From Dreissena polymorpha (lineage: Eukaryota > Mollusca > Bivalvia > Myida > Dreissenidae), in NCBI RefSeq assembly GCF_020536995.1, contig NC_068365.1, positions 38,133,140 through 38,197,139 of the forward strand: a DNA stretch of 64,000 nt, read 5' to 3'. A model generated the notes under the pieces. That model saw only the letters and a list, made by a program, of their open reading frames with translations. It was not told where the DNA came from and searched no databases. The translations under genes were made by a program, and so were the position numbers. Below, in pieces: positions 49,895 through 62,529 of this stretch; the first letter of the stretch is position 1; each line of letters opens with the position of its first letter.

Positions 49895-52227
49895 TATAAT
49901 TGAATTGTCAAACTCTTGTGTAATTGTAGTGTCAGGCAATTTAAATCAGAATCGGTTTAATTGCTGTCAGTATATGTAAATGTATGCACTAAAAACATAA
50001 ATGAAAAATAGCCCCAGTTTTGAAATTGAATCAAATTACAACTTCAGTAAAATCATTCAGTTTACTGTTTTGGAATGCCTTGTACAAGCCACTTCAAATA
50101 ATGGCCTGAAATATTAGTTTTTTGAATATTTTATTCTCAGATATGTCACTTAATAGTATTGCTAGGTTGTTACCACACCAATCGTTTGCAAACAGTGTAA
50201 TATATCAATAGATAAATTATATGAAACATACATGCAGAAAGTTTTTGTTATAAAAGTTGCTATTCAATGTCTGTTTTGCCAAAATAGAGGATCACTATCT
50301 TTGTTATCGTCTCCTAATAACAACGCTTGCTAGCTAGGTGTTGTTTTGACATATTATCAGCAATAAAGATCTATTGATTTTGGCACGCGCTGATTCTGTT
50401 GGGTTAGGACTGCGGCCGCTAATTTCTACCAATACAGTGGGCTACATTTATTATATAAAAGGCAGTTGCCGCAATCAGATTCTTTAGCAGCAAAATAGAA
50501 GCACACATATAGTAGTAATCTGCTAAGTTCGTTCAAATCCTGCCAATAAACTGGCCACGCCCTAAGGGTCCTATGATTAATAAATACGTGATTATGTATA
50601 GTAAATATTCAAACTTAAAAAATCTCTGCAACCGGAAGGGTCAGGGGTTTTATATTTACTGTGTAACAGTATAAGTTAAAATCATGCACCTGGGGTCGAA
50701 ACTTTCTATGGTCCTGAGGTCACATTAATAGACTTATATAGTAATTAACGTAATAAAAAGTATTGTCTAAAACTACATGAACTAAGGGTTTGAAGTTTGG
50801 TTTACAACTTGATATGGTGGTCATCTACTTAGTTTTAGTCAAAATATAGTCATGTGGTCAAAAATGATACAAACTTATGGGTTATTTGTTTAATTAATAA
50901 ATGAAATATTTTCCTTAATATAAATAAAATAACTGAAACAGAACAAAAGGCTGTAACTGTTTCAAAATAAGGCCAAAGTACCAGCACCAATTTGTACATA
51001 GGATATACAAATATTAGTAAGCCATTGTTCTACAAACTTATTACTCATTTAGCAAGCATGATCCAACTTCAACTGATGAAAAGGTGTATTCATCTGAAAC
51101 ACTATTCGGCTAAATTTGAGTCATAACTCGGTCATTATTTATGTGCTCTTTTTGGTGTCAATTGTGTCGGTGCCACAATTTATTGAAAATAAATAATTTA
51201 AACAAACGTAACATGGATACGTGATAATTCACGCTTATATTTTATGTCAGTAGCACTTAATAGTACAACTATAAAAACCTTAATTATAACTCTTATATGA
51301 AGGCACTCAGTTTAATTACGTATATAACCTTTCACCATTTCAATGGCTTTAAAGGAATTTTGAAACACAGAAATGCTACTAGGGCATATTTGTTAAAAAG
51401 AGTTGTGTTGGAATATGAAAGTTGAAGGTTAGATCTATTAACATAGTTCTCTTAAGTTCAATAATGGTACACACTTGTAAATGCTCATGTGATCCCTTGA
51501 TTTGATTACACAATATGAATAATTAAAGTGGAAATCTATACCAAATGTTATTGGGTCAAAGAATGATCTTACTTATACAATATTCAGTACTCAAACGTGT
51601 AAATAGTTCCATGAGATTACCATATCAAGTGTATTCCTGTACGTCATAAACTATTGTGTTCTCTTCATTGGATGTTTTATTCTTAATAAATGTTTTGCCC
51701 CCTCCCTCCGACTTCCAAATAAAGAAAAACGTGAACAATATAAAAGACAAGCGTATTAGTTGTAGTAATTCTAATATTGTGTTGAAAGTACAAGTGCTGC
51801 CATTTTCTGTGACTCAACGTGTCTTTTTTTTATAGCGCACTAGAGCATATTTTTTTAAGATATGTGATAATTAAATGAAAGTGTTTTAAGTGAATGTGGC
51901 ACGAATCACAAGTTAACAGTGTCAGATTCTGGTACCTTGAAGGGTCCGTTTTGCCAAACACCCACGTTTTGTAAAATAAGGCTTGTTCTTTTAACTATTT
52001 ATTTTGGTTTGCTTGGAATGTTAAAAAGCATACGAGGCTTCCTGTGTATATGTTCTATGAAACTGGAGTTATATCATATAAATAGTATATATATACATAT
52101 ATATATATATCTTTATTGCCTTCATTTTCTGAAGATGTACATGGGGACATAATACAAACAAACGATTCAAACATAGCACAAATACAAAAGACACTCAATG
52201 TAAATAAGTAGAGATTAAGTCAAATTG

Positions 52228-52292
<65 letters not shown>

Positions 52293-53985
52293 ATGATAGA
52301 AATTAGTAGTATATGTAACAAGTTAGATTGACTACAACACATTGTCACGTTATGGTAGGATTTTGTAGGTAGAATATTTTGGGATTACTTTATGTATGAA
52401 ATATGACAGTCATAAAAGTGCAGTCACAAAAAGAACAGACTAAAAGATCAAATATCGTATATAGATAGGCTGTGTGTTTTACAACGCTCTTATCTAATAT
52501 TGGCTTCGACGCTGTTGACATAAAGGATTTAGGCGGCTGTGTTTGTTTCCCTTACTGACACACAATATTTGTATAGAAACAATACTACTTGATGCATGTA
52601 AAAGCTTGAACGCTCTGTTCCCGGGTGTATCCCAACCAACCAGCACCAAGCACGTATAGAACACTGACCAATGGAATTCATATCTGAGTTACACGGGGCA
52701 AATTTTGGAGGAAAATGATCAGTTAGCATTTAGATCTAGAGGTGAACAGATGGAAAAATACACAATCATGTAGCAATAACAACGTATTTGTATAATTGAA
52801 AATATTAGTTATGTCAGACATTAAATTGGACTAGAAACTGATATATGGTATTGTTGAATATTTTATCCCACATTATCCAGAGAAATTAACATAAATAGAG
52901 TGAGACGGACTTGTCCCATGCGCGACACGGGAAAATGGTAGTTAATGCAAATTTCGTCATCATGGCAATACGCGAATGACGAGATATTGAATGATAGGCT
53001 ACACATCAGTAATTTAAGAGTAATGAACATTGCTAGTAACTATGTGTCGTCCATGAAATATGAACGATTACGTGACAACATGTAAAAGATATGCAACACA
53101 TAAAAAGTTATCAATACAATACAACTCAATGGCAAAATTTGTAAAAGGTTGCAAACAGTACACAAATAATCCAATTAAAATATTAAGTTGTGAGACAATA
53201 GCACTTATCAATTTCCATTTGCTTTTAAAGGATTCTAAGTAACTTTTCGAAATTGATATTTTTGTAAGTTATCATATTCATATCTTATGTATTTCTTTAC
53301 TTGTGTTATGCTTAGCTTGCATTAACTCATTTAACAATTGTATAAGCAAAGCTAAAGTATACCAAAATACCATTATTTATGGCTCTAGTAGACTTTGTAA
53401 AATATCCCAGTATAACAATTGTCCTTTTTTGTAAAGGAAACGACTGTCTTGGTAATATTTTGTCAATAATTGCTTTCGGTATTATCATAATAAATGTTCT
53501 AAAGTTTCTCAGAAAAATAATGTGTGTATTTTTTACGAAAATAATTGCAGATTGTATTCATTGGAACTTTCTAATGTAATCAAAAAAGAAACATACAGCC
53601 CATCAAAGTGTTAACTGATAAGAACGCTCAATTATTATTCAAGGACGATACCAGTGTATTGCAGTTCATGGCATAAATGGTAGCATTAAGCTGCTCGTCA
53701 TTTCTTAAACAAACAGTTCATGTTTTCCCTTAGTTGTTCTGAAACAGCCGCTTTCAGATATTAAAACAAATATATTGTATTATTGTCCACTGCTTCTTAA
53801 TATCAAATGTACCCATGATACGTTACATGTTTAGAAATAGTGTGAGAAAATATAAACTGCACAAACATTACAACAATAATTACTGATCCTAAAATGTACT
53901 GCAAGTTGAATACACGTCCACTTTGGCAATTTCCCTTTTCTGACCGCTAGTCTCAGATTGGATTGTATACATATCAGGAAAACAT
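49895..53985. other. sequence between the inverted arms
   Basis: No gene recognised. 50630-50860 has a weak resemblance to the 165-base arrays near 3.1-3.5 kb. 52620-52690 has a CCAAT-containing, slightly GC-richer patch. The TA microsatellite is listed separately. Confidence 0.4.
52228..52289. repeat. (TA)n microsatellite
   Basis: About 30 uninterrupted TA units, preceded by shorter AT runs at 52086-52112. Confidence 0.95.
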
Positions 53986-53989
53986 GTAC

Positions 53990-55030
53990 GCAATATTATT
54001 AAGCCATAAGTACAAACATATTTAACGTTGCTTACTAAGTTAGAATGAGTGTAACTCTGCACTGAAACAATCTATTGGTATTTTTGACACCGTAAATGTA
54101 GAGGATGAACATGCGTTTATACTAAAGCATGCTGTTATGTATTTATTCAAGCCCATTTGACGTAAATAAATTAATTGGTAAGGATAATTTTATTGATGAG
54201 CTTTTGAATGGTTTTTTGTCTTCTAATTTAAACCAAACATTATCATTCAATTATAGAATAATTTGAGGTTTGTTATTTCTGCTCAACTGGGTAGATTAAT
54301 TTTATCAACCCAATGGATCGAAGCGACGAAACCAATTGTGTAACAATATTAATATGCTACTAAAGAGCAATTTGTAAAAAGAGCTTTTACTGTACTATTT
54401 CCACTTAAACATTGGTTTCAGTGGCATTATTGCAATAAAGATAAGATAAATAAAGTCCCAAGGCATCTCTTTAATAATAGAGTTTGTTTCAAATACATAG
54501 TGGTGATGACAATTAGCAGAATAGCTTGGTCATTACAATATCACGTGATAGGTGTATGCTTTATTAATTTGATATGGAAATTCAAACTGATTTTCATTTG
54601 CTTTTATCAAAATGCAGGAATATGTTTGTTTAGTTTTTTTTATTTTCTGCACATATAGACATTTTTAACACGGCAAGTTTCGACAAAGCGACAGGGTCTG
54701 AGCAAAGGAGCACACTCCATTGTCAAATACAAAGAATCACACTTTTAGGCCATGTGTTTCAAATGAAAATATATGTAATATATTTTTTAAATAAAAGTCT
54801 ACTATATCAACTATATTAAGCCCGAGTGAGTCAAGTTTTGACTGAAAGGTCATGATTAAATAAACCATAGAAAACGGCAACTACAAAATGGTACATCAAA
54901 AATATAGCATGTGTGGTTTTAGAGATGTATATGTTTTGATAATATTATCTATGTATATTGTTTATACCCTTTATAACATTAATTGACAGAAAAAAAACAG
55001 ACATGCACAATTTCAGATCTTCGGGATGAA
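53990..55030 (-). repeat. right arm of large inverted duplication
   Basis: Reverse-complement partner of 48890-49890. The outer ends lie near 48890 and 55030 and the inner ends near 49890 and 53990. Further outward, at 54979-55296, the minus strand has a 105-residue open frame with no recognisable motif. The left arm does not have an equivalent. Confidence 0.65.
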
Positions 55031-55034
55031 TGCA

Positions 55035-56505
55035 TGTTAGTTAAAATGTTTCTGAACAAATTTGAGTCAACAGATGGACAGATGTCCATGGTGTTTCCAG
55101 TATTCTGCTTCGTAATGGGAGTTGTAACATAAATGAATATTGGAGTATTGAGCAATTGAGAAATCATAAGAATATTATAATTTGATAAACTATTTTCTTT
55201 ATAAATACTATTTGTAAAACCAATTAATGAAACCAATACTGTAGTGTTTTCAGTGATATAATTGTGTGTTTGTTTTCTGTTAACTTCTATATGCACATCT
55301 ACACTTTATGGTGATAAAACAGTTTTAACCACCAACTAAAGACAAGCCAAAAGAGTGCCTCCAAATTTACCCACAGGAAGTGGGTAATCTATGTAGATTT
55401 AGTTTATAAGTAGACTAAATTATCCTACTAGTTACGTAAATACCATTTCACTCAATATTTATAAAAGGGAGGTGACTCTTGACGAATCAATGTATTCATC
55501 CTTCTATCTTCAATGCACTTAGATAAGATAGACTACACCTCCCAGGCATAGTCTACCTCATCTAGAATACTCATCTTAAATAGCTTCTACCCGGTGTTGC
55601 AAATGCCTTTTTTAATGTAACGACACTTTACGCTGTTGAAATTGGGATCATTTAAACCTTTTTTATACAACCTCTAAGTCGCTATGATTTAACATTGTGT
55701 ATATCGTATGCAAATACAAAATCTATTTGATCATTTCCTAACACTTTTGAAGGTGAAGTTTAATAAAATAACAATTGAAATCTTTTTTTAATGGTCGTGC
55801 GCACTTAAATTTCAAATTGATAAAACTGTTATTTTAAGTCAATAACATAATTAAAAAGGCTATCACGCCTGTATGAGCTTAAATCTCACAAAACAAATTG
55901 TGATTCACTTCAAACAAATGACTACATGTACATGTAACTACAGTTAAGCAGTAAATTCTATATTAAACAATGCGTTCAGACTGTGGCTCTAAAGTTTAAA
56001 CCAACCGAAAACGGGGAAAATTTAAAATAAACTAGCATGGGAAATGCGATAAGTTAAGGCAAACATTTAAACTCAGGTAAAGGGAAGTAACTTCAAAAAC
56101 ACAACTTTACAAAAACATATCTCACGTTTTGTAAACAATTATAAGATTTGGCCAATGTCTTTTATCTTTTTTATAAAATCTATGACATTTAAGAAGCAAT
56201 TACATACTGTATTATGAAAGGAAAGATCTCGGATCATTAAAGGTGCCCTGTGTTTTAAAAAGGGACAGGGGTAATGCTTAGTCCCACATATGCAATAAAG
56301 GTTTTCAAGCATATCCTATTAGGTTGCAATTGAAGATTTGCAAATATATATATTTAATATTTACAGATTTTTACTTTTTTTACGTTTGACCAAAATAGAG
56401 CTGCAGAAGGTGGTTATCAAAAAGAGGAAGGGCACAGAACCCTATTTAACTCTTGGTCTTTTTTAATTTAAACTTTTATACAGAGTGCACACGTTTTAAT
56501 GAATA
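55035..56505. other. intergenic sequence, no gene recognised
   Basis: AT-rich. No supported coding or RNA feature. Confidence 0.4.
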
Positions 56506-56509
56506 GGCC

Positions 56510-56777
56510 TTGAATAATGCTTAAACATTTTCATATAGGACATATTTTTAGACCTTAGCGTGGACCCTAAGTTCAAGGTCAATGTCAAAGGGGTCAAAAT
56601 GTGTGTGCGTATTGAAAGCCCCATATGCACATGCATACAAAATATGAAGGTTACATCTAAAGTAACAAAGAAATTATGAGCATTTTTCGAAACCTAAACG
56701 CAAAGTGTGACGGATAGATAGAGAGACAGACAGACGGACATGCGATCACAATATGCCCACCTTTGGGGGCATAAAAA
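56510..56777 (+). mobile_element. pearl/Helitron-like element
   Basis: Contains 'aagttcaaggtcaatgtcaa', 'aaaatatgaaggttacatct', 'gacagacagacggacatg', then the hairpin atgcccac/gggggcat (56753-56772) and 'aaaaa'. Same terminal design as the copies at 6.6, 8.1 and 36.9 kb. Confidence 0.6.
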
Positions 56778-56779
56778 GT

Positions 56780-57295
56780 AATTTTCTAGAGATATGTATA
56801 GAAATTATTTCTAACTTGTTTCCGTCAATAATCATTAAAGTCATGTTTTACTTAACAAAACAGTCCCTCATCTTCACCACCAAGGCAGATATGCTGAGGC
56901 AGCAGCAAACTGTGGTCATTAATGTGGACACCTGAATTTTATTTTTTATTAAAATAGTAAACAATCAACAAAACACAAATCATTATTAAACATAGTTTTA
57001 CAACCTAACCTAAGAGTGCAACATTTTAATTTATAATGAAATTATTGAAACCGAAAACATGAATCACATACATGAAGTATAATATCATGGTATATAATAT
57101 AAATTCTAAATTTGTTGCACATATATATGTGTATATGGCGGGTCACTATAAGTTATAGTGACTCGCATAGCCATGTTGATTTTTTATAATATCGGAAAAG
57201 AATCAGATCACACAGATTATACTTAAAAAAAGGCGTCCTTATTCAGTCAATCCCTTATTCAACGGAGAAAAATTAAATGATGCCATAAATTGACG
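56780..57295. other. intergenic sequence
   Basis: No feature recognised apart from a short 'atatatatgtgtatatgg' run near 57120. Confidence 0.3.
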
Positions 57296-57299
57296 AAAT

Positions 57300-57556
57300 T
57301 AAAAAAAATGTTTAGAGGTCACAGTGACCGTGACCTTTGACCTAATTACCCAAAGATGGGTGTTGCGTGTAGAACTCATCAAGGTGCATTTACATATCAA
57401 GTGTCAAAGTTGTAGGTGGAAGCACTTTGATTTTAGAGCCAATGTTTAAAAGGTTTACACAATGTTAAAGTTTTAGCACGACGACGGCGGACGGCGGACG
57501 ACGAGCTGGCTATGATAATACCTCGGGTTTTCTCTGAAAACAGCCGAGCTTATAAA
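57300..57556 (+). mobile_element. pearl/Helitron-like element
   Basis: Carries 'gtgaccgtgacctttgacct', 'catcaaggtgcatttacata', 'cgacggcggacggcggacga' and a long terminal hairpin (ctcgggttttc / gaaaacagccgag at 57522-57551) followed by 'cttataaaa'. Confidence 0.6.
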
Positions 57557-57559
57557 ATA

Positions 57560-59485
57560 ACAAAGATATACACTTCCATTTTCCGGACGCAGTCTTCCAT
57601 CGATTTATCTGAATTTATTTTAAACACCTCTATTTGTTGGAAACGCTTGTATCGAATGCCATTCTGGCCATTGCTTTACGAGTTCAAATGATTAGTTTGA
57701 GCAATTAACTTTTTTCTTAATAAAGTTTCAAATTAAGCTCGACAAACACACAATCCGAAATACGTTTTGGATTTGTTAGAAACTATAACAAAAATGTTTT
57801 ATTTGTTAAAAAAAACACCACATCCGAGTTGTCGTCATTACAAACCAGAAGTCAAGCTTATGCCTGGTGTGTTTCGTCACAGAAGTAACGTTTCACGAGA
57901 TACGTCATATATTGAGTAATCAATTAAATGAAAATGGTGAAGTAAATTTTAAAGAGAGGACAGCTGGTTCGGAAATTAATTCAAGAGAAGGGGCAATATA
58001 AACGATAACATAATGTCGACAGCGGGTCAATTATAGACGTCCGGTCCTGCTCTGTCGTGTGTAATTGTTAAATATACATACAGTTTGATTATAATTCCAA
58101 TGAACACATATTCATAACAAGCCAATTCCTAACACTTCAAACAAGAAGTGTACACCTATTAGACAAAATGTGTTGTTTAATGAAAGATAAAATACATGTA
58201 AATGTACTGCAAGCCTTCATGTACTTATTTACTATTAATCCATACCTACACCACCGCACTTCTTGATAATTATGAACCATAGCTAAATGTTCTATTAAAT
58301 TACAAGTAAATTTTGACATGTATTGTATGAATATGGTTTTACATGTAGGAAGACATTGTCCTACAATCTTCATGTGAATGCACATTTTGTAACAATTGAA
58401 ATAACATGTCATCTTGATAGTGAATGCATCTATAAATCATATTTAACTACATTTACAAGTGAGTAGTCAGGCAAGTTTTCATGGTCTCACGTTGGTCACC
58501 AACACTAAGAAAAAGTTTATCTGATACTTTGTGATCCACAGTCTCTACCTGATCATCCCTAGCCTAATATAAACATCCAATAAACATATATATATATATA
58601 TATAATAAATCCATAACATATCAACAGCACTATTAGTGATTATGCATTTATTTATTTATTAGCTTTTTAGGTCAATAGCACATACACATATATGACACAT
58701 AAAACATAAAAATTATAACAGATTAACATAGAATATATCAAAGATATCAAGGGATTAAGACTAGGCTGATTTTTTTTTAAAGTAACAATTTAAGAGCAAC
58801 AAATGAAACGCTGTTACTATATGCATACTTTTAACAATACATGATTTTTTTTAAACAGTAGTACGTTCATATGAGCATGAATGCTGAGGACCTATGGATA
58901 ACCCATTAAGCTGAAAGCTTATTTAGAACGGGGTCCATAAAACACACACTGAAAAAAAAAGTGATACATAACCATATGATTCGCATATAGCATAACAGGA
59001 CATCTGAGAAGGTCAGGTTCTGCCACTTTTGATATTACACTAGAACACATAAATAGCTTTTCTCATAAGAACTGTTCGAACATAAATCTTAATTTTTTAT
59101 TGGTAAGCTCAGATGAAATATTACCATTCTGGTGATCTTGCATTCTGCTTTCGAACTCTGCATCAAGCACACACTGCCATACATTTCTCCACAGGAGGGA
59201 GGTCAGTACATGTCCAGTGCCTGGCTCAAGCCTTATTCGTACAGCTCACTGTAAAACTATCCCAACAACAGTCACTTCCATCACGCAAAATGAGGTCAGT
59301 ACAGCTCCAGCGATTTGCTAAAGTTCAAGTCTCCCTGCTCAAGACACAACTATTTCAATCAAAGCGGGACATCACTGTAGGTTTAAAGTTTGGCTCGAGT
59401 TCCATTCTTGCTGCTCAAAGAACTTGTTTTAACTGTTTGCCTGGCTGACCAATTTGACTTCTAAAATAAAACATTAAATCTAACT
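57560..59485. other. intergenic sequence, no supported gene
   Basis: AT-rich with a TA run at 58586-58604. The + frame at 59113-59448 (111 residues) has no recognisable motif. Around it 'gaggtcagtaca' occurs twice (near 59199 and 59291), suggesting a small internal repeat rather than a gene. Confidence 0.35.
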
Positions 59486-59489
59486 TAAC

Positions 59490-59900
59490 AATTGCAGTAA
59501 GGTTGGGTGTAAGGAGAACTGATACTGCCTTGCGATATGAGCTAGCGTGTATAGGGACGCGGTAGAGTGTGTGCCTCATTCGGAACCGGTCCTGGGTTTC
59601 ATCCCTAGTATGGTGGTCAGGGATTTTTCTGGCTGGATTACTTTGGCGCCCAACATAAAAAACACCATGTGTGTCAGACGGCCTCTGATGTCTTAGACGA
59701 TGTACACTGTGCAAGTCTGAATAAATATTTGTCTTGATGTCGTGACATTAGGAAATTCGTGAAAGTGTAGCAGGGTTAGGTATAAGGAGAACTTTAGTGC
59801 TTTACTTTATGAGCTAGCTTTTATAGCAACACGGTGGAGTGTATGCCTGGTTTGGCACCGGGAGGTCCCAGGTTCAATCCCCATTGTGGTCTAACTTGGT
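59490..59900 (+). mobile_element. pair of tRNA-derived SINE-like units
   Basis: Two related units, about 59492-59613 and 59768-59893. Each has 'gtgtaaggagaact', 'atgagctagc', an A-box-like stretch with 'ggtagagtgtgtgcct' (second copy 'ggtggagtgtatgcct') and a B-box-like end, gggtttcatccct (59593-59606) or ggttcaatcccc (59871-59882). The spacing and boxes fit a tRNA head. They are in tandem about 275 bases apart. Confidence 0.5.
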
Positions 59901-59904
59901 AACA

Positions 59905-60695
59905 TAATATAACACATTCTTCACATTTTGTTCGAAACTGTTACACTTAGTTTAAATATTTACAATTTGCCACATAACTCATTAAATTTAAATTAATTCA
60001 TGGTGAGCTCAGCTGGTATAGCTAACATTCATTCAGGGCGAAACAAATTACCAGAATCTCCCCAAATGTATTCAAATATATTTAAAATGATTATTTTACA
60101 TCATGTTTGTGTGATGGCCAGTAGGCCACTATTGCTTATTAATACTTCATCTTTACTTGTGACAATAAATAATTTCCCAATAAACATACTTCAAATATGG
60201 GTTACAAACCACCTGTAAACGTACTAATAGTGTTAAAAAAGAAATAGTGGACGTCACACAAACATGATGTAAAATAATAGCTTATAAACTATACCTTATT
60301 TTTATTATGAACCTATATTATGCAAAACGCAAACAGTAATTTGAGTATCAAAACATGTTCAAATTGGATACAGTTCAATTCAGTTTTACGACCTTAAATT
60401 GATCGATTTGAATTTTTATAGCTCGCTCGCAGAGCAGCCGCAGGCTTCTTGAGAAGCAAGCATTACAGTAATACGTGTATTTGACTGTAGATCTACAGGT
60501 TGTTGTTTTGAAAAGTTTGGTATCCGCGCGCGCAATATCCGAACTGGATATCAGAACCGGAACTGGAAATTTTCGAAGTAAATAACCGGTGTTGATAATA
60601 ATGATAAAATATATAAAATGATCAATTTACGGCTTTTCAATATTCTAACATTCTTCTCTGTATTTATTGTGACCATATTTCTAATTACGCATCTG
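59905..60695. other. intergenic sequence
   Basis: No gene recognised. A 'ccgcgcgcgc' patch lies near 60525. Confidence 0.3.
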
Positions 60696-60755
60696 TTTAT
60701 TGCCCTTTTATTTGAATCAATGTGCACAATATTTGTTTATGTTTAGAGATAAATA

Positions 60756-60828
60756 TGACGTCACTTTGATTGTCCGCGCACTGTTTATAAATGAAGACGA
60801 CGTCATTTTCATTGTTGTGGTGACGTCA
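60756..60828. promoter_or_regulatory. cluster of three CRE-type sites
   Basis: TGACGTCA at 60756-60763, CGACGTCA at 60798-60805 and TGACGTCA at 60821-60828. The full palindrome binds CREB/ATF bZIP dimers. Three sites within 73 bases in AT-rich DNA is more than expected by chance, but no promoter or exon is recognised next to them. Confidence 0.35.
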
Positions 60829-60834
60829 CGTTTT

Positions 60835-60990
60835 CGCGGAAATGTGAGGGACTTACTACTTATTTTAAACGCTCTCGAGTTTCCTGGGCCGATAAACCAG
60901 TACTTGATGTCTTTGGGAAAGATCTAAAGAACGCTCCCACAGTGGGGATCGAACCCGTGATTTTCCGGTCGCTAGGCGGACACAGGCAAA
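60835..60990 (-). mobile_element. tRNA-derived SINE, truncated at its 5' end
   Basis: On the minus strand: 'gtccgcctagcgaccggaaa', a perfect B box gggttcgatcccc (60944-60956), 'actgtgggagcgttctttag' and a conserved body 'ccaaagacatcaagtactgg' to 'tcgagagcgtttaaaataag'. The A box is missing or unrecognisable, so the copy is 5'-truncated. Confidence 0.65.
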
Positions 60991-61189
60991 ACAAATCAAC
61001 TTTTTTTATTACAACAACTATGCATTGCAATTGAAGCTTAAACTGTCTTTAAACTTATACAATCTGCGTTTCATTCAATAAAAAATACGATCGTTGAATT
61101 TTTTTAATATTTTGACAGTCAACAAAAAGACAACTTTGCATTTGACAGAAAATGTCACTTACTAAATTTGATAGAATATACAATTGTTG

Positions 61190-61532
61190 TCTATTTAGTA
61201 CAAGATGTACCACCAGATGACAACTGTTTCTTTCACTGTCTAACTCATGCAGTGGCAAGACATTTTGATCATTCTCAAATGTTTTGAAATATGATCTTCC
61301 AAAGAATTGTCGATACTATTGGCAGAATAAGGTTCAAATGTACCATGGTCATGCATTGTCATTAGATATATACAAAATTGGTATGCTGGGTGGTATTTGG
61401 TGGGCACATGCGCCTGAAATTGAGGCAGATTCTTATTTCCTAAAGTTTGACATCAAAATATATGTAAAGGGCGTTAATCGAAACGGTCAAGAAACCTACA
61501 CATCGGTCTCATATTCAACAAATTCAAATTAA
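61190..61532 (+). pseudogene. OTU-type cysteine protease fragment, decayed
   Basis: An N-terminal block VPPDDNCFFHCLTHAV matches the OTU active-site signature D-x-N-C-(F/L)-F, with the catalytic Asp and Cys. A later block WWAHAPEIEADSYFL then KFDIKIYV matches the W-x-x-x-x-E-I-x-A-x-S ... I-x-(V/I)-Y strand that carries the His region. The two blocks do not read as one open frame, and flanking domains are absent, so it is a remnant. OTU domains remove ubiquitin, but they also occur as passengers in transposable elements. Which applies here is unknown. Confidence 0.45.
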
Positions 61533-61534
61533 AA

Positions 61535-62425
61535 AAGGAAAATTCTTTGCTACTGGAAAATGATCATTTCAAAGTATTGTACCGTCTCGTAAATCATCAT
61601 AATTCTACTACCAAAAAAGTGTTAAATCAATGGTATTAAATAACATGTTTTGGTTGGGGACATAATTGTCGCTGACCTACCTTGCATTAATTGCAAAATT
61701 ATGGTAATTTGAAATTACTTTGACTTTAAATGCTCAAAAAAAGAAAATTAAACAAATATGCTACCTGGCCCTTGTGATATCTAAGTACAGTATGCAACAT
61801 GGAGAAATCATTACTGATGCCAGTGACGATGACGTGCACATGGACATTATAATTGGCAATAAAGCAACAGTTGACTGTTCATAATTGTTACATTGTATGT
61901 TCTAGTTGATTATTTAGTGTTTTAGGAGGTAATGCCAAGGAAAAACATATTAGAATAATATATATGTCCTTGGTATATACCAATCTTGGTTTGCTGCACA
62001 ATTTGTTTATATTTTCATGCATTACAGCAACTTTCACCTTTATATCTTCAATTCAGGTTTACATAATAATTGAAGTATAGGTCACTTTATGGTTTAGATA
62101 ATTACTTATAAAAATTATTGAAGTTATTTAGTTACAAGGGCTTATCTGTTGCTCTTATCCACAGTTGGTATTCGAAACATAAATATTTCTACCAGATTTT
62201 TGCAGATTTTTTTAACTACACGGTAGACAAATTAGTACCATTTTACAAACAGAAGCTTTTGTGGGCTTTTTAAACATTACCTCATGTGAGCTTGTGAACT
62301 GACAATATACTGTTCTAAATCAAATTTCACTTAAATGCAATTAAATGTTATTCTTTGTAAGCTATTTGCTAAGCAAGTTAATCATGCTATTATACAGCAT
62401 TGCAGTTTACCAATATATTTTTTAA
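61535..62425. other. intergenic sequence
   Basis: AT-rich, no supported feature. Confidence 0.3.
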
Positions 62426-62427
62426 AA

Positions 62428-62524
62428 GGTCAGAATGGCTTAATTAGTAGAGCAACCTAGGCCGGCATCATTGCTTATTTCGATGGCTCATGGGGTGGTT
62501 TCGGGTTCGAATCCCGATCTGACC
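62428..62524 (+). other. tRNA-like element (probable SINE head or tRNA pseudogene)
   Basis: GGTCAGA (62428-62434) pairs perfectly with TCTGACC (62518-62524). A T-arm tcgggttcgaatcccga (62501-62517) abuts the 3' acceptor strand exactly as in a tRNA. The A box is 'tggcttaattagtagagc'. The part between D arm and T arm is about 46 bases, too long for an ordinary tRNA, and no good anticodon stem forms. I therefore favour a tRNA-derived SINE over a working tRNA gene. Confidence 0.5.
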
Positions 62525-62529
62525 TTCGT

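Noticed and set aside
54979-55296. 105-residue minus-strand frame at the right inverted arm
   Set aside because: The left arm has no equivalent frame and no motif is seen.
59113-59448. 111-residue plus-strand frame
   Set aside because: No domain or splice evidence, and a small internal repeat runs through it.
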